64,000 nt of DNA from Vigna angularis (lineage: Eukaryota > Streptophyta > Magnoliopsida > Fabales > Fabaceae). The DNA lies in contig NC_068979.1 in assembly GCF_016808095.1 (NCBI RefSeq), forward strand, positions 12,822,501 to 12,886,500, read 5' to 3'. Within the stretch, counting starts at the first letter, position 1. Each line of letters begins with the position of its first letter. Made by a program: the position numbers and the translations under genes. Positions 13,099-27,000 of this stretch are shown here, piece by piece. The notes below the pieces were generated by a model that saw only the letters and a list, made by a program, of their open reading frames with translations, ran no database searches and was not told the DNA's origin.

Positions 13099-13677
13099 TA
13101 TATATAGCAAACTTCAACAACTACTCTCAATGTAATTTAATGCAGACAGAGAGCAAGAAAGAGAGTGCAGTTGCATACTGCAAAGTCACACACAGCTCAT
13201 CATCATGAACCACTCACGCAATGACCAAAGAAAGAGCTCAATAACTATAACAACACAATCAAGCACTGAAGATTGAATAAACATTCATATTATATTATTA
13301 TATTATAATTATGTTAAGGTTCCTGTTATTACTAGCTTAATAAGTTAAATCTGAACCTTGCATGGTATCAAATCTTCGGTGATAATAAATATTCCATCTT
13401 CTTTTCTACCTTGTATATTATGACACATCCACTACCACCTCCTACCTCATTCCTAATCTCTCCACGTTAGCTACTTTCTTCAATACAGCAGCACAACCAA
13501 AATCACTACGTGCCCACCTCCTCTTTTCCCTTCCCATCTTCACTTTCTGCCTTTTTGCAAACGTACATTGCAGTTTGCAGTTGCAGGGCACCTTCTTGTG
13601 TTAGCTACTACTAGTTTTTGCTTACTTTTCAGAAAAGGGTTATTCTTCTTTTTTCTTTTCTCTTTTTTCTGGCCAGA
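12302..13677 (+). promoter_or_regulatory. Upstream region of the ABCB gene
   Basis: No gene is seen. The last 200 bases before the start codon are pyrimidine-rich (13460-13677) and look like a 5' leader. An AC/TA microsatellite lies at 13041-13109. I could not settle a TATA box or transcription start; AT-rich stretches near 13290-13310 are candidates only. Confidence 0.35.
13041..13109. repeat. Compound (AC)n(TA)n microsatellite
   Basis: An ACACAC run passes into a TATATA run ending in TATAGAGATATATATA, about 580 bp upstream of the ABCB start codon. Confidence 0.9.
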
Positions 13678-16600
13678 ATGTCAGACCGGGGTACCTTCTC
13701 CGGTGACTCGGCCGTGGATGCTAAGAGCAAAAAGGAACACAAAGTTTCTCTGCTGAAACTCTTCTCTTTTGCTGACTTCTATGACTGTGTCTTAATGGCC
13801 TTTGGATCTGTTGGGGCATGTATACATGGTGCTTCTGTTCCCGTTTTCTTTATCTTCTTTGGCAAGTTGATCAATGTCATAGGCTTGGCCTATCTTTTCC
13901 CCAAGGAAGCTTCTCACAAAGTTGCCAAGGTTTGTAGCAACAACTAACAACCTTTTCTCCTGTCCTCTTCCATATTAACCTTCCAAGGTAGTAACTGTTT
14001 GGCTGGAAAAAAAACAACACTTTCTGTCAATTGAAGGCTAATTTGGACTTAACTATTGCATTCAAGAAATGTAACTATCTTACTAGCTGCATGTTTTAAT
14101 GTGATACTTGTTTTCAATTTTGCAGTACTCTATGGATTTTGTGTATCTAAGTGTAGCAATATTGTTTTCATCTTGGATAGGTATGAAAATAGCCAAGTCA
14201 AAAATCATGTGTTATCTCAGTTGATTTAATTTTGTCAAATCTTAGTAACTAAAGAATATAATTAATTAATATTGATGTTGGATTGATCATATAGAGGTCG
14301 CTTGTTGGATGCATACTGGGGAACGTCAAGCTGCAAAGATGAGAATGGCTTATTTGAAGTCAATGTTGAATCAAGATATAAGTCTATTTGACACCGAGGC
14401 ATCAACAGGAGAGGTTATTTCTGCCATCACCAGTGACATTATCATCGTTCAAGATGCACTATCCGAGAAGGTATGCATTTTAACCCATATTTCTTACTGC
14501 TTCCATGCATTTCTGAATGTTTTTCCTATCCTCATTACATATAAACTAAGAAGTTGTACAAAAACTTATTCCCATGTCAATTTCAATTTTAATCTCATTC
14601 AGTTTTTTTTGTTTTTTTCTGGCTTCTTCAATCCATCTGGTGAAATTGTTTTCATTAATCATTATTAATTGCCGCTTCAACTTTGTTCGGACAATTTTTA
14701 GTTTATGGAGCCTTCCCCTATTCTTCGCTTCCCCAAACCAGTAAGAGACATAATTTTTTTTAAGAAGATTTTTCTTCATGTAATTTAAATAACAGGTAAG
14801 ACTACAATTAATTGTTATTAAGAAAGTTTCCCTTGAATATAGATTTGAAAATAGAAATATTTTGAAAAAGAACATTGAATACACCTATTAAGATATAATA
14901 AATGCTGTTATTTGGGTAACAGCGCGGTGGGTTGGGGAATTTCACTTGAAGCGGTAAAATAATAACTTCAGCATTTGGCGTTTCTTATGGTTATGTTCTT
15001 CCCTTCTTCCGCGCCTGTGTTTTGTCTCTGACATCATTGATATACGAAAATCGAACAGTGTGGATTTAATGCATCCGATAGCATTTATGCGCCCGGTCGA
15101 TATGGTTGCGTTGGTTTTAAGGTTTTGAGTTTTTAACCTGAGCTGCATGTGCCTCCAATAAAATGCACACTTACTTTAGGATGCATGCAATTATGATTCA
15201 GCATCTACCAACAGTATCTCTGTGACCATTCACCAGACACGTAGCCACAACCATATGCCACACTAAACCATTTCTATGGTTTTAATCCATTTCAATTAAT
15301 GGAACAATTTTTGTGGTCATTTACGTTTTAACATTCGAAGAGTTCAACGTTAATTGTTTATCAGAAGACCATTAAACTTTGTCAACTTAATCTATTGTGG
15401 CATTATATGATGAAATAATAAAAGCTGTTGCACATTCTAAATTAATTAGCTTTTTTCATGGGTTTTCTCCTGTGTATTTCGTTACATGGATAGAATTACT
15501 TCTAAATAAGTATTTTAAAACTTAACGAATGCATGTTAAACGTAAAAAGATTGATAATAGTTGAAGATTGGAATTTACAGGTGGGGAACTTCATGCACTA
15601 CATAAGCCGATTTTTAGCAGGGTTTATTATTGGGTTTGTTAGAGTGTGGCAGATAAGTCTTGTGACTCTTTCAATTGTACCTTTGATTGCCCTTGCTGGA
15701 GGTCTTTATGCATACGTCACAATTGGTCTTATTGCAAAAGTTCGAAAAGCCTATGTGCGAGCTGGGGAAATCGCTGAAGAGGTAATTAATTAACTTAATT
15801 TTCATAAAATTATTCAACTGTTTTCTACTATCTTGTGTACGATCAAAGAAAATCTTGCTACCTATGTGGTTTGGATTATTTAGGGTTTTACCAATGTTCA
15901 TTAAAGAATGCTAGATACCATGTTTTTGAACTACTAAGTGAAATTCATGCTATTTACAATGTTTTTTAACTACTAAGTGGAAATTCATGCAGAACATTAG
16001 ATTGGCAGGAATTAGGTCACTATATTAAGAGTGAAAGCTGTCGTATTTGCATGAATTTCAATCATAGCAACAGTAGTGTGGCTAGTTCTTTAAGACATGG
16101 CTCAATGTTGTACTCTTTGTGAGTTTCAGGTGATAGGTAATGTTAGAACGGTTCAAGCATTTGCTGGAGAAGAAAGAGCAGTAAAGTCGTATAAAGCTGC
16201 TCTCATGAAAACTTATGTAAACGGTAGAAAAGCAGGTTTGGCAAAGGGCCTGGGCCTGGGCTCAATGCATTGTGTCCTTTTTCTATCGTGGGCTTTGCTT
16301 GTTTGGTTTACTAGTATTGTTGTTCACAAGAATATTGCAAATGGAGGCGAGTCTTTCACTACCATGCTCAATGTTGTGATCTCTGGCCTGTAAGCCCTTT
16401 CTATCTTCTACATGACATCCTAGAAGAGTTCATAATAATTGTGTATCGTGGAATAAGATGTATCTTATTTTGGTTTCAATTTTCATGCAGAAATTTGCAC
16501 ATGCACACACATGTAGTGAAGTACATTTTTCTGATAAGGCTGATATAATGAAATTCAATGATAGTACATTTTGCTGTTATTCACTAGAGTGAATTACATA

Positions 16601-19600
16601 TAGTTGAATAATAGTATAAAAACATGTTACAGTGAGCTTACACATTTATTCTAATCTTAATCATATTTTCTTCCTTCTACAATATATTTATTAATGTCAT
16701 TTCCTTGCCAATTGTTAATACAACCAGACTATAGTTGACATTGCATTATGGATTTTATCTAGTTTAAGGTTGTATTTCTTGTGTTAAATTTTTTTTCTTC
16801 ATTAAGGTAAGTGTGAAGGTCGTGTTTTGTTTCTCAGATCACTTGGGCAGGCAGCACCAGATATCACTGCATTCATTCGAGCAAAGGCAGCAGCTTATCC
16901 AATCTTTGAGATGATAGAGAGGGACACAGTGACCAAAAGTAGCTCAAAAACTGGTCGCAAGTTGGGCAAATTGGAGGGTGACATCCAGTTTGAGAATGTC
17001 TGTTTCAGTTACCCATCTCGTCCAGATGTAGTAATATTCAACAACCTGTGTCTTGACATTCCTTCAGGGAAAATTGTAGCCCTTGTGGGAGGAAGTGGTT
17101 CGGGAAAGAGCACTGTCATATCATTGATCGAACGCTTTTACGAACCACTTTCTGGACAGATACTGTTAGACAGAAATGATATCAGGGAACTTGATCTCAA
17201 ATGGCTTAGGCAGCAAATTGGGCTGGTAAATCAAGAACCTGCCCTTTTTGCTACAAGCATCAAGGAGAATATACTTTATGGAAAAGATGATGCCACTCTC
17301 GAAGAACTAAAGCGTGCTGTGAAGCTTTCAGATGCTCAGTCTTTCATTAGCAATCTTCCTGATAGACTAGAAACTCAGGTAAGATATTTATGTGTATTTC
17401 AAGAGGTTTTCCATAACAAAGTAAATATGGTGAACTTTTTCTTTTCCTTGAGAGGTGATAGTGGTGACACTAAATCAGTTTTTTATCTTTTCAGGTTGGT
17501 GAGAGAGGGATACAACTCTCAGGAGGGCAAAAACAAAGGATTGCAATATCTCGTGCAATCGTGAAAAATCCATCAATTCTTTTGTTGGATGAAGCAACGA
17601 GTGCTCTGGATGCTGAGTCTGAGAAGAGTGTACAGGAGGCTCTTGATCGTGTGATGGTTGGGAGAACAACAGTTGTAGTGGCACACAGACTTTCAACCAT
17701 CAGGAATGCAGATTTGATTGCTGTTGTACAGGGAGGGAAGATTGTGGAAACCGGTAACCATGAAGAGCTCATGTCTAACCCAAGTAGTGTATATGCATCT
17801 CTTGTTCAACTCCAAGAGGCAACTTCTCTGCAACGCCTCCCTTCGGTTGGTCCTAGCATGGGACGCCAACCAAGGTACTTCATTCTCATTTTCATCGGGA
17901 CACTTAAATGTAAAGCTTTGATAAAAGTTTTAAAAATACACAAGTTAATTGAATGCTTCTGTATGTCTTTTACGTTTGCCTCTTGGATAACAATTCCATT
18001 AACGTGCTGTTTATGATTATATATTTCTTTTGGTTGCAGCATAACCTACTCGAGAGAGTTATCCCGTACAACCACCAGCCTTGGTGGTAGTTTTCGATCA
18101 GATAAAGAATCTATTGGCCGGGTTTGTGCTGAAGAAACTGAAAATTCTGGCAAGAAAAAGCATGTTTCAGCAGCAAGACTGTATTCTATGGTCGGTCCTG
18201 ACTGGTTTTATGGGGTTTTTGGGACCTTATGCGCATTTATTGCTGGAGCACAGATGCCACTTTTTGCACTTGGAATTTCTCATGCACTTGTATCATACTA
18301 TATGGACTGGGACACAACATGTCGCGAAGTTAAAAAAATTGCTTTTCTCTTCTGTGGAGCAGCAGTTATAACAATCACTGTCCATGCCATTGAACATCTG
18401 TCTTTTGGAATCATGGGAGAGCGACTTACCCTTCGTGTGAGGGAAATGATGTTTTCAGGTAATATTTATCAATTGATTATTACTTGCTCCCATCACTTGT
18501 ACACTTTTCTTGCCATGAAATGTTTCCTTTCAAGCTTCTTACTTCAATCAATTCACACTGAATGTGAATGTATCAGCAAAAGTCCATTATTTTGTAGTTT
18601 GTGTTACACATTTTGAGGATTCGGTATGTTCATGAATCATGATCAGTGATACAATTAATCAATTCATTTTCTGATGAATTATATTTTAAAGGTGCATTTG
18701 AGTTTTCAGTATTCAATATATTATTGCCGTTTTTACTTTTGATGTATATAAAAAATCTGAAAACTAAATACATAGCTATCGGAGCTTCTCAATTAACTTC
18801 CCTTGCTCATCTGGGTGCAGCTATCTTGAAGAACGAAATTGGATGGTTTGATGATACAAACAACACAAGTTCTATGCTGTCATCGCAGTTAGAGACTGAT
18901 GCTACATTGTTAAGAACTATAGTCGTTGATCGTTCAACAATTCTGTTACAGAACATTGGTTTGGTTGTTGCTTCATTTATTATTGCCTTCATCTTGAACT
19001 GGAGAATAACACTTATTGTCGTAGCTACATATCCTTTTGTCATTAGTGGTCATATCAGTGAGGTGATTTTCCTTATTTAACATTTCAACATCATAGAACT
19101 AGCATATCTTTCTGCGTTTTAATATTTCCCCGGGATCATTTCAGAAACTTTTTATGAAAGGATATGGTGGCAACTTGAGCAAAGCATACCTAAAAGCCAA
19201 CATGCTTGCTGGGGAGGCTGTGAGCAATATACGCACTGTGGCTGCATTTTGTTCTGAAGAAAAGGTCCTTGACCTTTATGCTAATGAGCTTCTTGATCCC
19301 TCTAAACGCTCATTTAAACGGGGCCAAATTGCTGGCATATTCTATGGCGTTTCCCAGTTCTTTATTTTCTCATCTTATGGTCTTGCCCTGTGGTAGATGT
19401 TTTAACTTTATTCTGTCTTAAGTAGGCTACTTGTAGGATTAATGTCTTACCAAATGCTGGTTACATTTGTGCTTAGAGTGTAAACCTTTTGCAGGTATGG
19501 ATCTACTTTGATGGAAAAGGAGCTTGCAAGCTTTAAATCAATTATGAAGTCATTTATGGTTTTGATAGTAACAGCTCTGGCTATGGGGGAGACTTTGGCC

Positions 19601-20575
19601 CTTGCACCAGACCTTTTGAAAGGGAACCAAATGGTTGCATCAGTTTTCGAAGTGATGGATAGAAAGTCAGGAATAACAGGAGATGTTGGAGAAGAATTGA
19701 AAACAGTTGAGGGAACAATTGAGCTCAAAAGAATCAATTTCAGCTACCCTTCAAGGCCAGATGTGATTATTTTCAAGGATTTCAACCTAAGAGTTCCCGC
19801 AGGCAAGAGTGTTGCTCTAGTGGGGCAAAGTGGTTCTGGTAAAAGCTCTGTGATTTCCCTTATCCTCAGATTTTATGATCCAGTATCCGGAAGGGTGTTA
19901 GTTGATGGTAAGTTTTTCGTAGAACTTTATCCAATTAAATGCAAAGGATTTGTCATTGACCCATTTGCATGCATAAGCTATTTGCCTGTAACATTCTTTT
20001 AACAAGAATAAATGAAACTTACAGGCAAAGACATCACAAAACTTAATCTGAAATCTCTTAGGAGACACATTGGTCTTGTGCAACAAGAGCCAGCTCTTTT
20101 TGCCACATCAATTTATGAAAACATACTCTATGGAAAAGAAGGTGCCTCTGATTCAGAAGTGATTGAAGCAGCTAAGCTTGCCAATGCTCATAACTTCATC
20201 AGTGGTCTTCCTGAGGGCTACTCCACCAAAGTAGGAGAACGAGGAGTGCAACTATCTGGTGGGCAAAGACAAAGGGTAGCCATTGCAAGAGCAGTTCTAA
20301 AGAACCCTGAAATCTTGCTTCTTGATGAAGCCACTAGTGCACTTGATGTGGAGTCAGAGCGTGTGGTGCAGCAAGCATTGGACAGATTAATGCAGAACAG
20401 AACAACAGTTATGGTGGCACATAGGCTATCCACCATAAGAAATGCTGACCAAATCTCAGTTTTACAGGATGGAAAGATAATTGAGCAAGGGACTCATTCA
20501 AGTCTCATAGAAAATAAAAATGGAGCATACTTTAAACTAGTCAACCTTCAACAACAACAGCATCATCAATTATAG
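13678..20575 (+). CDS. ABCB2-like: ABC transporter B family member, ABCB2-type P-glycoprotein
   Basis: Full-length ATP-driven membrane exporter with two halves, each a six-helix membrane domain plus a nucleotide-binding domain. Twelve exons join in frame: 13678-13929, 14126-14180, 14295-14470, 15581-15781, 16130-16389, 16838-17378, 17495-17874, 18040-18458, 18821-19062, 19145-19392, 19495-19907, 20025-20575. All introns are GT-AG; the product is about 1245 residues. Half 1 has Walker [10 protein letters not shown] (about residue 400), signature LSGGQ (about 502) and Walker [10 protein letters not shown] (about 522). Half 2 has GQSGSGKSS (about 1034), LSGGQ (about 1137) and ILLLDEATS (about 1160). 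The closest protein I recall is Arabidopsis ABCB2/PGP2, including the [19 protein letters not shown] start. The ATG is chosen because it opens this conserved N-terminus; an upstream in-frame TTG is not credible. ABCB2's substrate is unsettled; relatives move auxin or other small molecules, probably at the plasma membrane. No lesion is visible. Confidence 0.95.
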
Positions 20576-21764
20576 CATAATGGAAGAAGAACATAACAAA
20601 AAAACATGGATTTTTTATACTGTAATTTTGTATTTTTTTTTTAGTTTTTCCCCCACATTTATAGAGAATGATGTGGATTGGGAAGCTGATGTCGGATCCA
20701 AATAATTTCATACAATATATGTGTATGTAAGTGCCATAAAATGTAAAATGGCTTCATGTATTTAGTTCTTCATTCTGATTTATTATCACCTCTGGTGATA
20801 GCATGCTTATAACATAAAACAAAGAAAAGATTGCACATTGCTTATAGCATGCTTATCACCTAACAAAAAAACAGTGTTAACATTGCTTATTCACTTTCAC
20901 TGTTCAAAACATTATCAAAATAATAAATATAAATATCATAAATAAATGAAACAATTAGTGAAACTACATCATCTTGTGCTGTAGAACTGCTGTTACTGGA
21001 TTTTCACGCGAACTATGTAATATATTGTGTCAGGATGTCAGAAATATCAATTCAAGGATCGATAAATTCTCTAGTCTGTTGAGTTGACATTTTTCTGTAA
21101 ATTTTTTTGTAATCTACGTGTTTCAATATATAATAGATATATTTAATGAATATATTCTTTTTTAGTTCCTAAATTAAAAAAAGGCATATTGCCATGACAA
21201 AAGTATCTGCTAATCAGTTTTTCTATTGTTTATCAAAGTATGACAATATCGTAATTCTTTTTATATATAGGAAAAGCCAAATGTCAAGCCAACTATGTTG
21301 ACCAGAAAAGTGTGTATATATACACTTCTTTATAATATGATGTTTCAAAATGTTAATTACATTAGCAATATATCAAAACTCAATCTGTTTTGCTTAGACA
21401 TCACATAAATAGTCTAGTATGAAATCTATACTAAAATTTTCAACTTTTTTTTTCAATGTATAATTAGTAAAAGAAGTTCATTTTCATCTTGTTGCAATTG
21501 AGTATATTCACAAGAAATTATCTAATGACTCATTTTGATATGCAACAAATAATTATAAATTTTAAAAAATTAGAATAACTTACTTTTCACATATAAATAA
21601 TTATATTAATTATATTTTTTTCACATGCAAAAACATATAAGATGATTACAAATTAACAATTAAAAAAAAATCCATTCTTGCTTTTTTATATATAATATGG
21701 AAACTTGATTTTTAGAATTTTCATGGTGGTTTCTTTGTTTTGCTAATCAAGTGATCTAGTTATG
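20576..21764. other. 3' flank of the ABCB gene and spacer
   Basis: AT-rich, with no gene. The ABCB 3' UTR and polyadenylation site should fall in the first 200-350 bases, but no single AATAAA stands out there. The Tekay-like LTR begins at its right end. Confidence 0.4.
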
Positions 21765-22696
21765 TGTCACAGCCATTAAAAATCCACTCAGGATTCGCTT
21801 TAGTGGATTTCACGTGTCAAGAGGGGGGCTCGACACTCAGCTGGTGGAAGACAGGTGTTAGCAGATGAGCGGACGCTCGTTTTGACGTTGGAAGGAAAAC
21901 TTTGATTTTCAGAAATCCACGCCACTCACTGCATGCACCCTTCTTCCTCAGATTCTGAATAATCTCATTTTCTCCTCCTTCTCACTACATCTCCTTCATC
22001 TTCTCTCTAAGAAATTCTCACCTTTGCTTCCTCCAATCACCATTCAGGCACCGTTTCTACTTCTCCGGTGTCAAGAGCTTCAGTTTGAACCGATCGGTTT
22101 TGGGTTCTGATCTGGTTAGTTCTTCTTTTCACTTAGCCGTGCGTTTTCTTGGACATGCAAACCAAGTTATGGTTTCCTGTGTTAATAACTCTTCTGAAAC
22201 AAGAGGTTCTGATAGTATATTGGTTTTACTTGGTTTTAGTTTGGAAATTGTTGAGCGTTGAGGGTAGAAGGATTCTTAGAGGTGAATCAGTGGTCCTATT
22301 TGTGAACGTTCGCTCACATCAAAGGTAAGGGAAGCTTATTTAATTTAATTTGTATGTTGCTATGTTCTGATTGTATGAAGTATGAAAATTTAATATGATA
22401 TGGATGTATGAGATTTTGAAGATAAATAATTCCTAAGTATGAAATTTCCCTAAGTTGATATGTGTTCGTTACTGAATGGTCTTTGACCGTTCGGTTTTTA
22501 TAAGGGACTCGTTTAGAACGGAATTCTTTCATTTGGAAAGAATTTATGTTGAGGACGAGCGTCTTCGTCTAGTACAATTTGTATATAGGCGTTCCACCAA
22601 GGATATCCTTTCCTTGGTATTTTATTATAAATTTAAGTATATCTGTGTAGTAGTATGTTCGTTCGTTCTTGAACATTAGTAAAATGATATTCTATA

Positions 22697-22802
22697 TTCA
22701 CCAAGCGATCGTACTATTCTGTGCTAGGTCTTTCACCAAGCGCTCGTACTATTTAGTGCTGGGTCTTACACTAAGCGCTCATTCTCTTTTCTATAATCTA
22801 CC
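22697..22802 (+). repeat. Short tandem repeat of about 35 bp in the LTR
   Basis: Three diverged units, each with CACCAAGCGNTCGTACTAT or a variant followed by GTGCTGGGTCT. The third unit is the most diverged. Confidence 0.65.
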
Positions 22803-23344
22803 TTGATGAAAATAGCGTTCATCCAAACTTAATGGTGTTCACCATCTACTGTGCTCGGTCTTTGAATGACATTCGGTTTTCTTGAGGATAAATTTATAAG
22901 TAAGCTAAGTATTTATAAGCGTTCAATTTCTTCATATGAGTCTTCTAAGTACTATTATTTGAATGTCTTGTAGTGTCTGTCTCCATTAGCTTCGGCCTAA
23001 AGTCTTAGTACTCAGTCTAGGCTTTAAGCTGTTCAGTTAAAACGCTCATGGGTCAATTCATCAAATTGATTCACCTTGTAAATAACGTTCGATCCTTTTA
23101 AATCTTGAGAAATATTATTGAACTCGATCTCTTTCAAATCCTGATGGTAATTCTCTCTCGGTTTTGATCTATTCTGGAACTGGAAACCTCTCGGTCTCAG
23201 TCCAAGTGTTCGGTTTTGTATCTTAAGTGATCTTAGTTAAAATTGAAGTTAGAAAATGGAAGATGATGGAATATGATGTATATGAAATGTATTTGATTTT
23301 TGACGAGTATTCCGGGGAGGAATATCTCATGAATGGATATTGGA

Positions 23345-23353
23345 ATTTGGTAA
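23345..23353. repeat. Left 9-bp target duplication of the large MULE
   Basis: ATTTGGTAA here and again at 28993-29001, exact match. Confidence 0.95.
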
Positions 23354-23672
23354 GGTTTAATCCTTTTCTACATCCCTATTTATGTACGAATGTCTCAATT
23401 GGGTCCTCGTTTTTTAATGTGTATCAAAATGGTCCCTAATTTTGGAAATTGATATCAATTGAGTCCTTCCCGTTAAGTTGGCTGGACGGCGTTAAAAAAA
23501 TTGATGAGTGGGATGCTGAGATGACGAAATGTTACTGACGTGGCATTGACCTGACTTAATGGTGAGTTTTTTATATTTAAAAAACGTGAAATTTGTAAAC
23601 CAAAACGCAACGTTTTGATTTTTAACATAAACAACGAACGCTTTATGAGAAGGACAAATCCCTAAATTGAAG
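23354..23672 (+). repeat. Left terminal inverted repeat of the large MULE
   Basis: Matches the inverse of 28674-28992 with about ten differences by eye. The shared sequence ends at CCTAAATTGAAG. Confidence 0.95.
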
Positions 23673-24071
23673 AGGGTTTTGTCGAGAGTTGTCTTTTGTG
23701 GTTCCAATTTGGCGGACAATAGGTATCGTTTCTAGATTTGCGAGTGATCTATCGGTGGTATTTCGGTAGAATCAGGAAGGTGTTGGCGGTGAAGCACGTG
23801 GAAAGCAGTGGCGAAAGTGTTCGAAGTGAACCACGTGTTCAGGTTAGTAAATGTGCTTTTGATTGAATTTTGTGATGAATTTGTCCTTTATGGTTGTCGT
23901 AACCTATTGTATGTTGTATATGTGGTCCCTCGTTATTAAAGCGTTGTTTGATTGTCTTTTTCAGTGGGTTGTGGTTTGAATATATTGTTAATGCTTTTTT
24001 TTTTGTGGTCCCCCATTGTTAAAGTCTTTTCTTACTTTATAGGTTAAAATATAATTGTTGTGTTGTACGTA

Positions 24072-27000
24072 ATGGAAGGAAATTTTGAAGTTGTTTTTCA
24101 CCATGGTGGAAAGTTCATAAATGAAGGAAAACTTAAGTATGAGGGGGAGAGTACAAGTTTATCCTTTGACCCAGACATGTGGAGCTATTTCCTTGTAGTC
24201 AGTGTAGTAAAAGGTCTAGGTTATGATGGGTTTAAGGAGTTGTTGTACTGCGTTGGTGGTGGTTCTGTTTTGGAAAATAGGTTGGAACCTTTGTTGGATG
24301 ACATAGGAGCCATGCACATGATTACCTTAGCCAGGCTTAATGGTGAGGTTCATCTATTTGTTGTTCACAATGTCTCTGAACCTGAGGTGATAAATATGTT
24401 AGAATATATTCCTCAAAATACAGATGAAGTAGAAGTTGAACCTGTAGGTATGGTTATGGGTGAAGGTGAAGAGGAAGGCGGGGGTATGGTTGTTGAACCT
24501 GTTTTAGAAGAAAGAATTGAGGCTGATGATGTTGTTGAAGGAGAAATTGAAACAGAGGTTGGTGGGGGTGAATGTGAACAACATAGTGAAAGACAATTTG
24601 AGGTGGCTGTTAATGAAGGTGAGAGAGGCCAATGTGATGGAATCAATGAAAGTGTTGTGGTGTCAGAAGAAAGAGTTGAGGCTGATGATGTTGTTGAAGG
24701 AGAAATTCAAACAGAATGTGAACAACACAGTGAAAGACAATTTGAGGTGGCTGTTAATGAAGGTGAGAGAGGTGAGGATGATGATGTTGTTGAAGGACAA
24801 ATTGAAACACATGTTGGTGTGGGTGAGGTTGAAGAGGATGGTTGTGATGTTCGAAGCTGGACCAGTAGTGGTCATGATGATGGCAATGAGGAGGTTAATT
24901 ACGACTGTATGGAAGGTCTGGTTGATGTTAATGTTGAGTGTGATTTAGAAGAGGAGGTAGGAGACAGAGTGACAGATTGGTTTGGTAATGTTGAAGTTGA
25001 TGTGCAATCTAATGATAGTGATGTGGATGATGGAATCAATAGTGATCATCATAGAGGTTTGTCCGATGATGAATGGAAATCTGATGAATTAGATAGTGGA
25101 GCAGACAGTGGAGCAGAAAGTGAAGCAGAAGATGATGAAGAGGAGGGTTATGGGAAGTTTGTAACCTTCTGCATGCCTAAGACAATGGTAGATTATAAAT
25201 GGGATGTGGGAACTTATTTTGCTAAGAAGGAAGACTTTGTGGATGCCATTAAAACATATGCAATAGAAAATGGCAGAAATATTAAATATATTAAAAATGA
25301 TAAGAAGAGAATGAGGGTAAAATGTATGGGTGCTAAAGGAGAGTGCCCCTGGATGGCATATTGTGCTTATATGGAAGCCATTCATACGTGACAATTAAGG
25401 ACTATTGTTGATGACCACAGATGTAGTAGAGAGCACAAATTAAGATTAGTTAATGCAAAATGGCTCAGTAAAAGGTTGGAAAAAACTGTTAGAGAAAATC
25501 CACAAGTAAAGGGAAAGGAAATTCGTGAGAAGATAAATCGAAAATGGAATGTAGGTGTATCTAGATGTATGGCTTATAGGGCAAAGGCCATTGCTTCAGA
25601 CAATGTTGATGGGTCTTTCAAAGACCAATATAGAAGGATTTATGATTATGCCAATGAGGTTTTAGCTCGTAATCCAGGATCCACAGTAAAAGTCAAAGTT
25701 CAAGAGAATGTGGATGGAATCAGTTTTATGAGGTTTTATACATGTCTAAAGGCCTGCAAGGATAGTTTTGTGTCCTGCAGGCCAATAATTGGGTTGGATG
25801 GTGCTTTTCTGAAAGGAAAGTATGGTGGTGAAATGTTAACTGCTGTTGGTAGAGACGCAAATGATCAAATGTTACCTCTTGCGTATGCCGTGGTCGAAGT
25901 AGAGAACAAGGATACTTGGAAATGGTTCCTCCAATTTCTAGTTGAAGATCTCGGTGGGGAGGAAGTAAGTTCATCATTTACATTCATGTCGGACCAGTAA
26001 AAGGTAATGCACATGACCTATTCCCCGATTATGTTAATTATCTTTGAGGTTGAAATCATATCTCTAACAACACTGTCATAATTTGATTCAACAGGGACTA
26101 CTACAAGCTATACAAGAAGTAGTGCCTGGAGTTGATCAACGTTTCTGTGTTAGGCACTTATACGCTAATTTTAGAAAGAAATTCCCTGGAAAACAACTCA
26201 AGCGTTTGATGTGGAAGGCAGCTACAACAACCCATCCACAAGCATGGGAAGCAGAAATGAGAAATATTAAACAGCTTAACGATGAGGCTTTCAAATACTT
26301 GTTAAAAATCCCTCCCAGGTTTGTATTTAAATTTCTATTCTTAAAAATCTGCCAAATATTCACAGTAACATTGATGAACATATATATGTTGTAGGTACTG
26401 GTCAAGATCAAGATTTAGCAGCAAGGCTCAGTGTGATACTTTGGTTAACAACTTGTCGGAGGCTTTCAATAGTGTAATGGTGCATACAAGGTCTAAGCCA
26501 ATCGTAACCATGATGGAGGAAATCCGGCTTTACTTGATGAAGAGATGGGCAACTAACAGGACAAAAAGTCAATCAATTTCTGGGAACATTTGTCCAAAAA
26601 TCAAGAGTAGACTAAAGAAGGAGTCTCAGTTAACTAAATATTGGATACCGTGGTAAGAATGAGGTTTGTTCACTTATGATTTGTTTTAAAATGTGTTAGT
26701 GGTTTATGATTATAATGTGTTTCTTGTTTTGATTTTACAGCTGGTCAACAAACAAGATTTTTGAAGTTCGCCATGTGTCCCAAGCCGGTGACAAATTTGT
26801 AGTCAATTTAGATGAAAATTTGTGTACATGCAAGAAGTGGGAAATCACTGCCATACCATGTTGCCACTCGTTAGCTGCTATGAAATTCCTAAATCTTGAT
26901 GCAGAGGAATTCATTCCATGTTGCTTTAGGAAGTCAACATATGAAGAAACATACTCTTCAATTATCTATCCAATAAATGGTAACAATATGTGGGAGATTA

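Noticed and set aside
13618..13677. N-terminal extension of the ABCB protein ([15 protein letters not shown])
   Set aside because: Opens with TTG in the 5' leader; the conserved family N-terminus begins shortly after the ATG at 13678.
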